Shown here piece after piece: positions 1-8,937 of a DNA stretch of 64,000 nucleotides. Under the pieces are notes generated by a model. It ran no database searches, had not been told where the DNA came from, and was given only the letters and a program-made list of their open reading frames with translations. Numbering within the stretch: the stretch's first letter is position 1; each line of letters opens with the position of its first letter. Origin of the DNA: Caldilineaceae bacterium (lineage in GTDB: Bacteria; Chloroflexota; Anaerolineae; Caldilineales; Caldilineaceae); assembly GCA_022842065.1 (NCBI GenBank), contig JALHQH010000061.1, positions 4,992-68,991 of the forward strand, written 5' to 3'. The translations under genes were made by a program, and so were the position numbers.

Positions 1-3000
1 ACCCAGTCCCACCACGGCTGCGCTGACGGCGGACAAGTCAGATTCGGAACCATCCAACTTTTCTAGGCGCACGTCATCGATCACGTAGGTGTCGCCGGCG
101 CTAGCAAAGGGTGTCAGCCAGAAGCGTAGGCGGGCATTGTTCACCGTCCCAGCGAAGTTCTTGGTATTGAACTCAACGGTATAGCGTTCCCAGCCGGGCG
201 TCAGATTGACTTGATTGATGGCCAAACCGTATTTCTCGTAGGGGGCCACATGATTGTGCAGATAGAGACCCAGGTCACTCCCACTAGACGAGTAGGCCAT
301 AAAGGTCATGCGATAGGCCGTGTTCGCCTCTAACTGAATCCCCTTCTGGTAAAGCTGGACATTACTCCCCGGCGCTGCAACCTCAATCTGTGCTGCACTA
401 TCACAGTCCGCGGCTTCGTCGCTAATCGTGAAGCTGCCGGCACTGTTGGTATAGTAGCGCCAGCCGGTTTGGCCCTCTTCAAAGCTGCCGTTGTCTACCA
501 GATTGTTGGGCACATCGGCACAACTTTGCTCGTTGATCGTCACGTCGGCACTCGTGGTTGCCGGCTTGCTGCCCGGATTATCCGTGTTATGGATCACCTC
601 ATTGGTGACGATCCCGGCTGCTGCATCGGCGTCAACTGTCACTTCGTAGTTGATAACAACCGGCGTCAAGCCCACATAATCCAGACAGAGCACCAGGCCA
701 TCCGTTGGCGTGAAGTTGTCAAAGGAGAATTTGGTCGCGGCATCACCAGCATCATTTTCAACGCCGATGGTCCCAATCGTATCGCCGATGTTGACATTGT
801 CGTAGGCAAAGTAGGCATCATAGCTGCCGGCGGCAGGGTCGATGTCATTCCAGGACATGATCGCCAGGTCAAGGTGCTGGGTGGGATCATCATAGGGCTG
901 AATATCATCGATCTCGACCAGCCAGAAGATGCCGCCGCCGAAGGTCACCGCCGTCACGCCCTTGTTCGTGGCCTCATCGTAGACCACTTCCATGTCACGC
1001 CAGTAAGGCGCCAGCAGGCCATTCGGTACGTTGACATTGGGAATATCTTGATTGACCCAGGGCTGCCCAGCATAGGTGCCGAAAACCACGATTCCATCGT
1101 CGGTGAAACGTGGTGAACCAGCGCGCGCGGTGCCATAGAAGTCGGTCCCCGCATGTGAGCCATAGGACCAGCTAATGGTATCGCCCGTGATGCCGGCGCT
1201 TGATGTGAAGCCGGTGCGGGTCAGGGCATCGTAGTAACCACCATCCCCAATCGGCAGCGCACACTGCGCGTCGTTCTGATTGGTGGTGATATTGTAGCCG
1301 CCCACGAAGTTATTCGCCGAAGGCTGCGTGCCGGTCCACGTTAATGTGTTGCCGGTCACTGCCACCGTCCCCGCCGTTGCGCTGGCTGAGCCGTCAACAT
1401 AGGTCAGGCCGGCCGGAATCGTATCCTGCAGTGTATAGGCCAGGTCTTCTGGGGTCACATTAGTGTCAACCACAATCTGATAGGTCAGCGTGTCTCCCGG
1501 TTGCGCTTCGTCTTCACTGACCGCCTTGACTACATCATCACGCAAGCGATTGAGATTGACAAAGATGGTGCCAATGTTGCCTGGATTCGCCGGGTCGGTG
1601 CCAATCGTGAAGGCCCCGTACCAGCTTTCCCCCGCCACCATGGTCGGTACGTCCCAATAGACGCGTAAGTCAAAGGGGGTGCCGGCTGCAACGCTGCTCG
1701 GTCCTTCCACCCAGAAGTTACCCGCATCGCCTGCGACAATCGCATAGGCCAGGGTGATCGCATCGGGAGGAGCACTAGAGGCATCCCAGTTTTGGACTAG
1801 AATCCACCATTCGCCGGCCGCGGGATTGTCAATCTTACAGGATTCCAACGCCGTGCCGGATGCGCTGACACAGACCTCGGTGGCGGCGCTGGGGGTATTG
1901 CCAGTGCCGATATAGAGATCAATATCTGGCGCTTCCGAAGCGATAATATCGGCGGCCAGGCTAAGGGCACCTGTCGGTACATTCACTACCGTCGCCGAGA
2001 CGGTCCCATCATTGATATTGTCATAGGGATCGCCGTTGCTGGGATCTTCATTGAGCGACAGCTCAACTTTGTCACCGGTAACCAAGCCATAGGTTTCGAT
2101 CGTCAGCTCACTGATGCCAATCGTCTCCAGGCCAGTCACCAGGTGCGAGCCGGCATTGCGCCGGGTGTCAATATCCACCGCTGCCGGAATAATCCCAGGG
2201 GTTGACATGACCGCCACAGGTAGGTGGGCGGCCGGCGCGGTGCCGGCAGGGGTAAGTTGTACTTCACCAAAGAGCCATTCCTCGCGCGGTGCGCTACTGG
2301 CATCGGCGGTGATCACAATTTCTTGTGTTGCGCCAGGGGCCAGGGTAAAGGAACTGGGGCTGACCGTGATGTTGAGGCCGCTGGCCGAGGTGGCGGTCGC
2401 CGTCCAGCTTTCTGCGCCGGTAAGTGTACTCTTCACCGTGCGGGTCCAGCTACAGACGAGCAGACATTGGTTGTCCGCCATGCTGGCCAGGTTGAGATCT
2501 TTCGGCGCACCCCCTTCGGCCGGATCGGCGGCCAAGTACTCGTCGGTAGTCACATCTAAGACGAGGGCCGCGTGAGCCGCTTGCGTCAAATCAACTTCGC
2601 CGGCCCCTTCGGCAAAGGGCGTTGCCGGATTGGTGCCATCATCGTTGGTAATCGGCGTGCGGGCCGTGGTCATCAATGCCGATTGGATTTCGGCCGGGCT
2701 CCAATCGGGGTAGAGCGCTTTCATCAGCGCGCCAGCACCCGCCATATGCGGGCTGGCCATGGAGGTGCCCTGAATCACATTATAGGTGAAATCGCCATCG
2801 CCACCTTCGCCCTGGTGATAGGCCGCCCAAATGGAGCGACCGGGGGCCGTAATGCTGGGGACAATGATGTCATCGAACAAGCCACCATTTGGCCCGCGTG
2901 AGCTGAAGGAAGCCATGATATCGGCGTAAACATTGTCAACAACCAACACCCCGCCGGAAATCGCAGCCGTAACTGGCCCGGCCGCGGCGGTGACATAGGC

Positions 3001-5082
3001 AAGCAACTTCTGGTACTCATAGTAATCAATGTGTGAGGCTGGAATCACATGGGTGTCAGCCGTAATTGAACCGGGACCGCCACCGAACTCGTCCGGCTGG
3101 GCCAGAATAAAGCCGCCGGCACCGCCGGCTGCGGCACTTTCGCCTTTGGCGACACGGCCATAAACGCCGCGTTCACAGATGACAATCTCGCCATTGAACG
3201 TTCCTGCCGGGAAGGCATCGGGGGCACAGAGGCGTGCATCTTCTGCCGTTGCCGGCGGAATCACGTAGTCTTCGGCAAAGACTAAGGGGGCTGGACCAAA
3301 ACCGGTATTAAGGCCCATCCCGGTTAAGGTTAACGGCGCTGTGCTGCCATCATTGAGGGTGACTGTGCTGATAAAGGCTCGGTTGTGGCTATTCGCACCA
3401 ACTGAGGTAATCCAGGGCAGATCCGCCGGCGACCCGACGGTTGCGTCGCCGGGGCCAGCATTGCCGGCTGAGGTGGCAACAAAGACGCCGGCATCGCGCA
3501 AGGCGAGCCACGAAAGGGCTTCGACTTCGTTGTACGGATCCGGTGTGGGCGAAGAAGAACCAATCGAATAGTTGATCACATCAACGCCGTCGAGCAAGGC
3601 TTGGTCGCGCGCTGCCTGCAGTGAAGCGCCTGGACAGCCACCACCGTCGATACAACCATCATACATAATGACGTTGGCATGGGGGGCCACGCCCGAGATC
3701 AACTCGACGGTGAAGGCCCCGGTTGGGGTATTCACCACTGGGTTTTTGACCACATTGCCGGCGGCGGTGCTGGCCGTGTGCGAACCGTGGCCATCGGTGT
3801 CGCGTGGATTATCATCCGACGCGCTATAACCCCAGACGCCAATCAACTTGGCATTACAGGGGAAGGTTGGATCATAGGCGACGACACCGCTGGGGGGTGC
3901 TGTATTGGTGGGATCACAAACACCCAGATAGGTACCTTCGCCCAAGGGATTCTCGTGGGTATAACCATCATCACCGGTGGCGGCAAAGGAGGGGTTCCAC
4001 GGATCGACACCCGTATCGATCACCCCAACAATCACCCCTTCGCCCAGTGTGCCATCGCTGGCGATCTGGCCACGAATGGCACCGGAGGGTGAGGCAGTGG
4101 TGTGGACGTTGACATAGAGGCCACCGCTCATCAGCAACGCTTGATCCGCCGTACTCAGCGTGACTACCCCGCTGATGGGATTTACCGGATCAAAGGGGGC
4201 GCTCCCATCATAGAGATCATAGGCGACTCCGCCATTTTGGCCCGCTGGGGCCCGATGAATGTGGGCGGCTATAATATTTTCAATGTCAGCAACCGTCACT
4301 TCATAGCTGAGTTCTTGCGTCTTTACATTGTACTGGAAGGTTGCGCTGCCGCTGGCTGGGCCGGTAACGGGCGGGACTTCATTCGCGCCACTGAGGGCTG
4401 CCGAGAACGGCAAGGCGGTCAGTTCGCCCCCCCAGATTTCGGGGGCACCAATCCACGTAGGACCAGCATCGGTGTGGAGTTCGTAGATCTTCTCTTTTTC
4501 GACTAAGCGCACGCCCGAAAGCTTGGCAATTTGTTGTGCTTCGGCGGCGGTCATCCGTGCGGCAAAGCCATTGAGCGTTGCCCGATAGGTATAAAGCACG
4601 TCGAGCGGGCGGCCCAAGGTGCGGTTGGCACGGTCAATAAAGGCGGCCTGCTCCTGTTGTAGATAGCCAAGGTAGGCTTGGCTTTCTGGGCTGCGGCTGT
4701 TAATTTTTTTGCCGCTCTGTCGCGCCTGATTGGTGGGGGCGAGATTGGCGACCCCACCGCGATAGCTGGCCAAGGGGGCACCATCGAGCACAACAATATA
4801 AACTGCGGCCTCTTCGGCACTGCGGGCCATGACCATTGGTGTGCTCCCTTTGGCCTGGATGGTTGCTTCCAGGTTTTGTGGATTGCCCAGGTCAACGCCG
4901 GCGCGCGTTAGCGGTTGGGGGGGGGTATCAGGAGTCTGTAACGCGGCTTGCATCGTGCTACTTGTGCTGGCGGCGTAGACGGTGCCACCAAGTAAGGTGA
5001 GCGGATTAATCAGCAAGGCCATCACAACGGCCGTTACAACGGCAAAGTGAAGGCTTGCTCTAGGGTAACGTTTACGAATCAT
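1..5082 (-). CDS. Large secreted S8 (subtilisin-like) serine peptidase, C-terminus beyond window edge
   Basis: The frame is open from an ATG at 5082 to base 1 (1694 codons, no stop), so the gene is partial at its 3' end. Residues 1-36 are a signal peptide. An inhibitor_I9-like propeptide spans about 93-205, then a CHRD-like domain (about 220-330) sits before the catalytic domain. The triad is visible: Asp356 in VGVIDTGVD, His432 in DTDGHGSH and Ser774 in GTSMASPH. A PA-like insert (about 598-661) lies between His and Ser. The rest holds beta-sandwich repeats, a DUF11-like segment near 1195-1232, and a carbohydrate-binding-like module near 1538-1670 (NLVDNGSFEEG). An AGGGAG box precedes the ATG. 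It probably degrades extracellular protein; the substrate is unknown. The peptidase call is firm, while the C-terminal module names are by resemblance. Confidence 0.93.
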   Translation of the reverse strand, partial: MIRKRYPRASLHFAVVTAVVMALLINPLTLLGGTVYAASTSSTMQAALQTPDTPPQPLTRAGVDLGNPQNLEATIQAKGSTPMVMARSAEEAAVYIVVLDGAPLASYRGGVANLAPTNQARQSGKKINSRSPESQAYLGYLQQEQAAFIDRANRTLGRPLDVLYTYRATLNGFAARMTAAEAQQIAKLSGVRLVEKEKIYELHTDAGPTWIGAPEIWGGELTALPFSAALSGANEVPPVTGPASGSATFQYNVKTQELSYEVTVADIENIIAAHIHRAPAGQNGGVAYDLYDGSAPFDPVNPISGVVTLSTADQALLMSGGLYVNVHTTASPSGAIRGQIASDGTLGEGVIVGVIDTGVDPWNPSFAATGDDGYTHENPLGEGTYLGVCDPTNTAPPSGVVAYDPTFPCNAKLIGVWGYSASDDNPRDTDGHGSHTASTAAGNVVKNPVVNTPTGAFTVELISGVAPHANVIMYDGCIDGGGCPGASLQAARDQALLDGVDVINYSIGSSSPTPDPYNEVEALSWLALRDAGVFVATSAGNAGPGDATVGSPADLPWITSVGANSHNRAFISTVTLNDGSTAPLTLTGMGLNTGFGPAPLVFAEDYVIPPATAEDARLCAPDAFPAGTFNGEIVICERGVYGRVAKGESAAAGGAGGFILAQPDEFGGGPGSITADTHVIPASHIDYYEYQKLLAYVTAAAGPVTAAISGGVLVVDNVYADIMASFSSRGPNGGLFDDIIVPSITAPGRSIWAAYHQGEGGDGDFTYNVIQGTSMASPHMAGAGALMKALYPDWSPAEIQSALMTTARTPITNDDGTNPATPFAEGAGEVDLTQAAHAALVLDVTTDEYLAADPAEGGAPKDLNLASMADNQCLLVCSWTRTVKSTLTGAESWTATATSASGLNITVSPSSFTLAPGATQEIVITADASSAPREEWLFGEVQLTPAGTAPAAHLPVAVMSTPGIIPAAVDIDTRRNAGSHLVTGLETIGISELTIETYGLVTGDKVELSLNEDPSNGDPYDNINDGTVSATVVNVPTGALSLAADIIASEAPDIDLYIGTGNTPSAATEVCVSASGTALESCKIDNPAAGEWWILVQNWDASSAPPDAITLAYAIVAGDAGNFWVEGPSSVAAGTPFDLRVYWDVPTMVAGESWYGAFTIGTDPANPGNIGTIFVNLNRLRDDVVKAVSEDEAQPGDTLTYQIVVDTNVTPEDLAYTLQDTIPAGLTYVDGSASATAGTVAVTGNTLTWTGTQPSANNFVGGYNITTNQNDAQCALPIGDGGYYDALTRTGFTSSAGITGDTISWSYGSHAGTDFYGTARAGSPRFTDDGIVVFGTYAGQPWVNQDIPNVNVPNGLLAPYWRDMEVVYDEATNKGVTAVTFGGGIFWLVEIDDIQPYDDPTQHLDLAIMSWNDIDPAAGSYDAYFAYDNVNIGDTIGTIGVENDAGDAATKFSFDNFTPTDGLVLCLDYVGLTPVVINYEVTVDADAAAGIVTNEVIHNTDNPGSKPATTSADVTINEQSCADVPNNLVDNGSFEEGQTGWRYYTNSAGSFTISDEAADCDSAAQIEVAAPGSNVQLYQKGIQLEANTAYRMTFMAYSSSGSDLGLYLHNHVAPYEKYGLAINQVNLTPGWERYTVEFNTKNFAGTVNNARLRFWLTPFASAGDTYVIDDVRLEKLDGSESDLSAVSAAVVGLG

Positions 5083-5626
5083 ACTCCCTCCAAAATGAAA
5101 AATGATTGAGGACAGACCGAAACAGAACGACAATTTAGTGAACGTTCACGTTGTAGAAGCACCATATTGCTTTACTTACCATCACGGTTTATGATCACTG
5201 CCGGCGTAGAGGGCTGAATCGACGATGGTCAAACCGCGTTTATCAACGCCCAAAGAAGGTTATTATAAAGTGATAAGACTTACGCAAATTGGGAGAAACA
5301 TCAAGCTGGTGTAAAACAAAACGGTGATAGCCTGCTACGGATCTATCGGTGATTTTATCGGTGACTTTATCGGTGACTATATCAGTGATGTCACATTGCA
5401 TTCGGTAACCTGGAAACTGCACTATATGGAGCCAGCGATAGATGAACCATGAACCACACTAAACCGCTTCTAATATAGATGGTGGCAAAGCAGTGAGGCA
5501 ATAATATTAGAGATGCTCCGGCAAATGTACCACAAGACCGTTACTTATGTCTAGGCTAATCCTGTCAGATCCAACACTAGGTGCTGACAATGTGCTTACA
5601 GTTATTTAGAAAGGACTCATGCTCAA
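5083..5626. other. Intergenic region between divergent genes (544 bases)
   Basis: This region separates the leftward subtilase from the rightward HAD gene and must hold both promoters. It is more AT-rich than the flanking genes. The only clear structure is the 12-base tandem repeat listed separately. No convincing gene or paired -35/-10 boxes were found. Confidence 0.6.
5344..5391. repeat. Four tandem 12-base repeats
   Basis: Four consecutive copies of TATCGGTGACTT-like units occupy 5344-5355, 5356-5367, 5368-5379 and 5380-5391. The first three differ only in their last bases and the fourth has A for G at position 5. They lie about 235-283 bases upstream of the HAD start. They could be stacked binding sites for a regulator or simple slippage. 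Confidence 0.85.
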
Positions 5627-6394
5627 ATGTTTCAAATTGCTGCCATCGATCTCGATGACACCTTGTTGCGCAGTGACGGCACGATCTCACCCTATACCTT
5701 GGCGCAACTGCACGCCTGGCAAGCGGCCGGGCGTAAGGTTGTCATTGCCACTGGCCGCCCGCCCCGTTCGATTGGCGCGGCGTTGCCTGCTGCCTTGCAA
5801 ACGGTGCCCTGGGTCTGTTACAACGGCGCTGAGATTCATCTGGCGAATGAACGCATCTATGCTAATCATATCCCCACGGCTGATACCCAAGCCATCGTTG
5901 CCCAACTCTTGGGGACCTCGCCGCAGGCTTTAGTCGGTCTGGAAATTGATGGTCAGCTTTATTTAAACCGCACGGCCACACGGAATACGCCCTATCTGGT
6001 CGCGGATCTGCAGACGCTGCTGCAGCCGGCGGCGAAAGTCTTGATCTTTAGCGAAACCGGTACGCCGCTGGAACGATTGCTGCTCGACTTTCCCGCCACG
6101 GCACAGCCGCTCTACTCGGCTCGGTATCCGCATTTTATTCAAATCCTGGCGACCGAATGTAATAAAGCGGTGGCCTTGCGTCATCTGGTGGAAAGTTGGG
6201 GCATGACCCTGGCCGATGTTGTCGCGTTTGGCGATGATACCAATGATGTGGAAATGGTCGCCCTCAGTGGGCATGGGGTTGCTGTGGAAAATGCAGTAGC
6301 AGAGGTAAAGGCGGTCGCTGATTATATCACCGCGTCGAATGATGGTGATGGCGTTGCGGCCGTGTTACAGGCCCTGTTGGCTGGTGAAGGGTGA
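5627..6394 (+). CDS. Cof-type HAD-IIB family phosphatase
   Basis: A 255-residue protein with all HAD motifs: the nucleophile Asp8 and general acid Asp10 in DLDDT, motif II in ATGRP (41-45), Lys180 and the metal-binding FGDDTND (201-207). The segment between motifs II and III is the alpha/beta cap of the Cof (IIB) subfamily, which dephosphorylates sugar phosphates and related small metabolites in the cytoplasm. The exact substrate cannot be read from sequence. An AAAGGA box lies about 10 bases before the ATG; an out-of-frame ATG at 5619 is ignored. The gene stands alone and its stop runs directly into a tandem-repeat array. Confidence 0.9.
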   Translation: MFQIAAIDLDDTLLRSDGTISPYTLAQLHAWQAAGRKVVIATGRPPRSIGAALPAALQTVPWVCYNGAEIHLANERIYANHIPTADTQAIVAQLLGTSPQALVGLEIDGQLYLNRTATRNTPYLVADLQTLLQPAAKVLIFSETGTPLERLLLDFPATAQPLYSARYPHFIQILATECNKAVALRHLVESWGMTLADVVAFGDDTNDVEMVALSGHGVAVENAVAEVKAVADYITASNDGDGVAAVLQALLAGEG

Positions 6395-6482
6395 GGGGGT
6401 GACAAGGTGATGGGGGTGACAAGGTGATGGGGGTGACAAGGTGATGGGGGTGACAAGGTGATGGGGGTGACAAGGTGATGGG
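6395..6482. repeat. 17-base tandem repeat array (GGTGATGGGGGTGACAA)
   Basis: A partial unit at 6395-6405 is followed by four perfect units at 6406-6422, 6423-6439, 6440-6456 and 6457-6473, then a partial unit to 6482. The array begins at the HAD stop codon. Its reverse complement resembles the TGTCATCC array at 6589-6704, so the two arrays form the arms of a loose inverted structure. Confidence 0.9.
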
Positions 6483-6517
6483 ATGATCTACCCTGCTAAG
6501 TGTGGCCAGAACCTGAG

Positions 6518-6554
6518 CTTACAATGAGTAGCGAAATTTCACTCTCATTGTAAG
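6518..6554. terminator. Hairpin between convergent genes
   Basis: CTTACAATGAG (6518-6528) pairs perfectly with CTCATTGTAAG (6544-6554) around a 15-base loop. It sits midway between the two tandem arrays and between the convergent HAD and Lrp-like genes, where a bidirectional terminator would be expected. There is no clear T-run, so the terminator role is inferred from position. Confidence 0.5.
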
Positions 6555-6588
6555 TATCAGGCAAGGTCATCCTATCACCCTTTCACCT

Positions 6589-6704
6589 TGTCATCCTGTC
6601 ATCCTGTCATCCTGTCATCCTGTCATCCTGTCATCCTGTCATCCTGTCATCCTGTCATCCTGTCATCCTGTCATCCTGTCATCCTGTCATCCTGTCATCC
6701 TGTC
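6589..6704. repeat. 8-base tandem repeat array (TGTCATCC x14.5)
   Basis: Fourteen perfect copies of TGTCATCC fill 6589-6700, followed by TGTC. The array ends exactly at the stop codon of the leftward Lrp-like gene (6704-6706), so it is in the 3' end of that transcript. The perfect copies point to recent slippage expansion. There are no spacers, so it is not CRISPR. Confidence 0.93.
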
Positions 6705-6988
6705 TACTCTTCCGCGGCGCCAATCGCAAACATACTTTCCAGATCATGGTTAGAATAGGCACGGAAGGCGATCAAAGTCTCGGTATCTTCAATTCCTTCT
6801 AGCGCCAACATCTGGTTGGTCACAAGATCAGCTAACTTGTCGTTGTTATTCACGCGGATAATCGCAACCAGATCGTAACGCCCACCAACCGAATAAACTT
6901 CGGCTACGCCCTGCATCGCCACCAATTGCTGTGCCACTTCATTGATCTGCTGGCGTGCAGTCTTGATTAACACCACCGATGTGACCAT
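6704..6988 (-). CDS. Stand-alone Lrp/AsnC ligand-binding (RAM) domain protein
   Basis: A 94-residue protein starting at the ATG at 6988, which has an AAGGAGG box about 6 bases upstream; a longer frame from 7057 lacks such a signal. The sequence is the alpha/beta ligand-binding domain of Lrp/AsnC regulators (MVTSVVLIKTARQQ..., GVAEVYSVGGRYDLVAIIRV, then GIEDTETLIAF). There is no helix-turn-helix, so it cannot bind DNA alone. Such proteins form amino-acid-binding oligomers and may modulate full-length Lrp proteins. It is monocistronic and convergent with the HAD gene. Confidence 0.85.
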   Translation of the reverse strand: MVTSVVLIKTARQQINEVAQQLVAMQGVAEVYSVGGRYDLVAIIRVNNNDKLADLVTNQMLALEGIEDTETLIAFRAYSNHDLESMFAIGAAEE

Positions 6989-7180
6989 CTGTGCCTCCTT
7001 GCAATCTGCTATATCATCTTGTTGTGTATTCAAACAGCGATGGATCAAGCATAGCACTAGCTGGGCAAACCGACAACTTGGATCGTTTCGGACTTATGCA
7101 GCACTGGACCTTGGTATCGGGGTAACCCCTGATCCCAAGGTCTGGTGTCACGCTTAGGCCAATTTCAAAAATAATTACCC

Positions 7181-7222
7181 CATGCCGTAGGGGCGACCGC
7201 TTGCGGGCGCCCCTACGGCATG
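7181..7222. terminator. 15-bp hairpin, REP-like, with T-rich tail
   Basis: CATGCCGTAGGGGCG (7181-7195) pairs perfectly with CGCCCCTACGGCATG (7208-7222) and is followed by TTTATTTT on the plus strand. The core resembles a dispersed repeat common in many bacteria. It lies just past the 3' end of the leftward gene at 7243 and upstream of the Lrp-like gene, so it probably terminates the former. Confidence 0.6.
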
Positions 7223-7242
7223 TTTATTTTCTTGCAATTGCC

Positions 7243-8454
7243 TTAGTTGGCGTGAAAGTTAATGGTGAAAACGTTGCACTGTCCCCCTGGTCCATCGGTA
7301 TGGAAGGCGGCCAGGGTCGAGATGCGCATGCCGTTGTTGTCAATTACCCAGGCGAACCAATCGCCGGTTCGCGCTACCCCAGCGCTGATAATGTGCGCAT
7401 AAAAGCCTGGCACGCCCCGGCCCGTTTCCGTCGGTTGGGTTACCCACGGGCCATTAGCTTCATAGCTAAAGACAATGCGCTGCCCATTGGCCGGTTGACC
7501 CGCTTGGTAGACATAGCCATCAAAGCGGCTTCCCCGTTCATCTGCCGTACAACTCGCGACTTCGGCGACAAAGCGGTGGGCCGCAGCGGTTGGCGTAGCG
7601 GTTGGCGTGGCGGTGGTTGGGGGTAATGGTGATGGCGTTGCGGTTGGCGTGAGATTCGGTGTTGTTGCCGGCGTTGGTGTGCCGGTCAGCGCGGCGGTTG
7701 GCGTAGCGCTCAGTGTGCTGGTTGGTGTCGTTGTCACACTGGGGATTGTCACAGTGGGGGTTGGCGAAGTTGTCGCGGTCGGCGCGCTGCTGGCAATCGT
7801 CCAACGCCAGACCAGACCATAGCTGGTATGAAACGCCAGATAAGGTTCGTTGATTTCGCCCAACCCTAACCCTTCCACGCGATCGGCCGGCGCGCCGTTG
7901 GCGGGGAAAACGGTGTAGGCCGGCGCGAGCGCGTACATGGGATAGTTGGTGGCATATTGCTCGCCGGGCTTGGCTTCGGTCTGTACGGTCGCGTGCCCAT
8001 CGGGCCAGGCAATTTGGACGGCCACGGCGCTTTGCCGGTTGGCTGCGGTATCAAGGGTATCGATCAAGATGTGGTGGCGCCCGCCTGCTTCGATATGGTT
8101 ATACCAGACCGCTTTGACCAGGCGCCAATACCCCTGGCCAGGGGTGACCGTGGCGCGCACCAGGCGGGCACCACGCTCATCTAACCGCGGATCCCATTCG
8201 AGATCGCGTACGACCGGTGGTTCCTGCGTGGGAATGGCGGTTGGGGTTGGCGTTGGTGGTGGTAGTGGTAGCTGGACAACCGGCAGGAAGACCGTATGTG
8301 ATTGCTCGGTTGGAATGGTGCCGCCCGGGTCGCTTTGGGCAAAAAAGAGCTGGTAGGTATCAAGCAGGTAGAGTGTGCTTAACAGCAGGGTCGTGCAAAA
8401 AAAGAGCATCCGCCGACGAAAATGCAGCTTCAGCGTCCGCTTGGGGTGCAGCAT
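7243..8454 (-). CDS. Secreted or anchored protein with Pro/Thr linker, function unknown
   Basis: A 403-residue protein. A basic N-terminus (MLHPKRTLKLHFRRR) and a hydrophobic segment (about 16-33) form a signal peptide or anchor. A short LPVV motif (TVFLPVVQLP) follows, then a PT-rich stretch and a first globular domain (about 80-220). A long Pro/Thr linker (about 223-292) leads to a C-terminal beta-rich domain (about 293-403; SRFDGYVYQAGQPANGQRIVFSYEA split by short loops) that resembles bacterial Ig-like modules. The start is well supported by GAAAGGA about 8 bases upstream. I do not recognise a function; a cell-surface role is inferred from the architecture. Confidence 0.75.
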   Translation of the reverse strand: MLHPKRTLKLHFRRRMLFFCTTLLLSTLYLLDTYQLFFAQSDPGGTIPTEQSHTVFLPVVQLPLPPPTPTPTAIPTQEPPVVRDLEWDPRLDERGARLVRATVTPGQGYWRLVKAVWYNHIEAGGRHHILIDTLDTAANRQSAVAVQIAWPDGHATVQTEAKPGEQYATNYPMYALAPAYTVFPANGAPADRVEGLGLGEINEPYLAFHTSYGLVWRWTIASSAPTATTSPTPTVTIPSVTTTPTSTLSATPTAALTGTPTPATTPNLTPTATPSPLPPTTATPTATPTAAAHRFVAEVASCTADERGSRFDGYVYQAGQPANGQRIVFSYEANGPWVTQPTETGRGVPGFYAHIISAGVARTGDWFAWVIDNNGMRISTLAAFHTDGPGGQCNVFTINFHAN

Positions 8455-8937
8455 GTTGCAATCCTTTCCTCAAGTTCGTAGGGGGCCATCCACGGCTGCA
8501 ATCACCGTGGCTCTGCCTTGTAGCAAGCGATTTGATCAGTTGTAAAGGGTGGAGAGATGGAAATGCCGCTGGCAAATTTCCTGCTGTGCGCTCCATCATT
8601 GTCATGCAGATGACAGATGCACATCCTACCTATAATGTAGATGACGGAAAACTAAATAAAAAGTAATGTTAGAAGTGACAAACCTGCGCAGTAAAATTAA
8701 GCCCCGGCGCGGCGGCAAAATTGCGGGATAAGCAGCTTCCATAGTACAATCTCGCAACAATTAAAGATTTTGCGTTGGAATGCCCCCGACCGTTCCATTG
8801 AGATAAGCTAAGGTGAAGCTGAGATCCAAGCGTTGTCTTGTGTTGATTAAGTAACTGATCAACCCGCGGTCCATGAGGGCTGCGGGTTTTTTTATTGGCA
8901 AAGTAACAGTGTACAAAGTGAAAACAAAGGAGTGCTT
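8455..8937. other. Intergenic region (483 bases) with terminator-like hairpin
   Basis: This divergent region separates the secreted protein gene from the small membrane protein gene. It contains a TATAAT at 8631-8636 without a good -35 partner, and a strong hairpin with T-run at 8861-8893. The hairpin ends 45 bases before the downstream start, so a short untranslated RNA or leader could end there. No conserved riboswitch was recognised. Confidence 0.5.
8861..8893 (+). terminator. Rho-independent terminator-like hairpin upstream of small membrane protein gene
   Basis: AACCCGC (8861-8867) pairs with GCGGGTT (8882-8888), with extra pairing inside the loop, and a run of seven T follows to 8893. 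It precedes the gene at 8938 rather than following a recognised gene, so it is either an attenuator or the end of a small RNA. Confidence 0.7.

Noticed and set aside
469..4911. Several rightward frames of 70-215 codons inside the subtilase
   Set aside because: They lie antisense to a gene with clear domain motifs and only reflect its codon bias.
6589..6704. Possible CRISPR array
   Set aside because: Units are 8 bases and directly joined with no spacers, so this is a simple tandem repeat.
7957..8184. Rightward frames inside the Pro/Thr-rich secreted protein gene
   Set aside because: Antisense to a gene with a good ribosome site and signal peptide; no independent support.
8861..8893. T-box or other riboswitch before the small membrane protein gene
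   Set aside because: No T-box core, specifier loop or other known riboswitch motif was found; only the terminator-like hairpin is supported.
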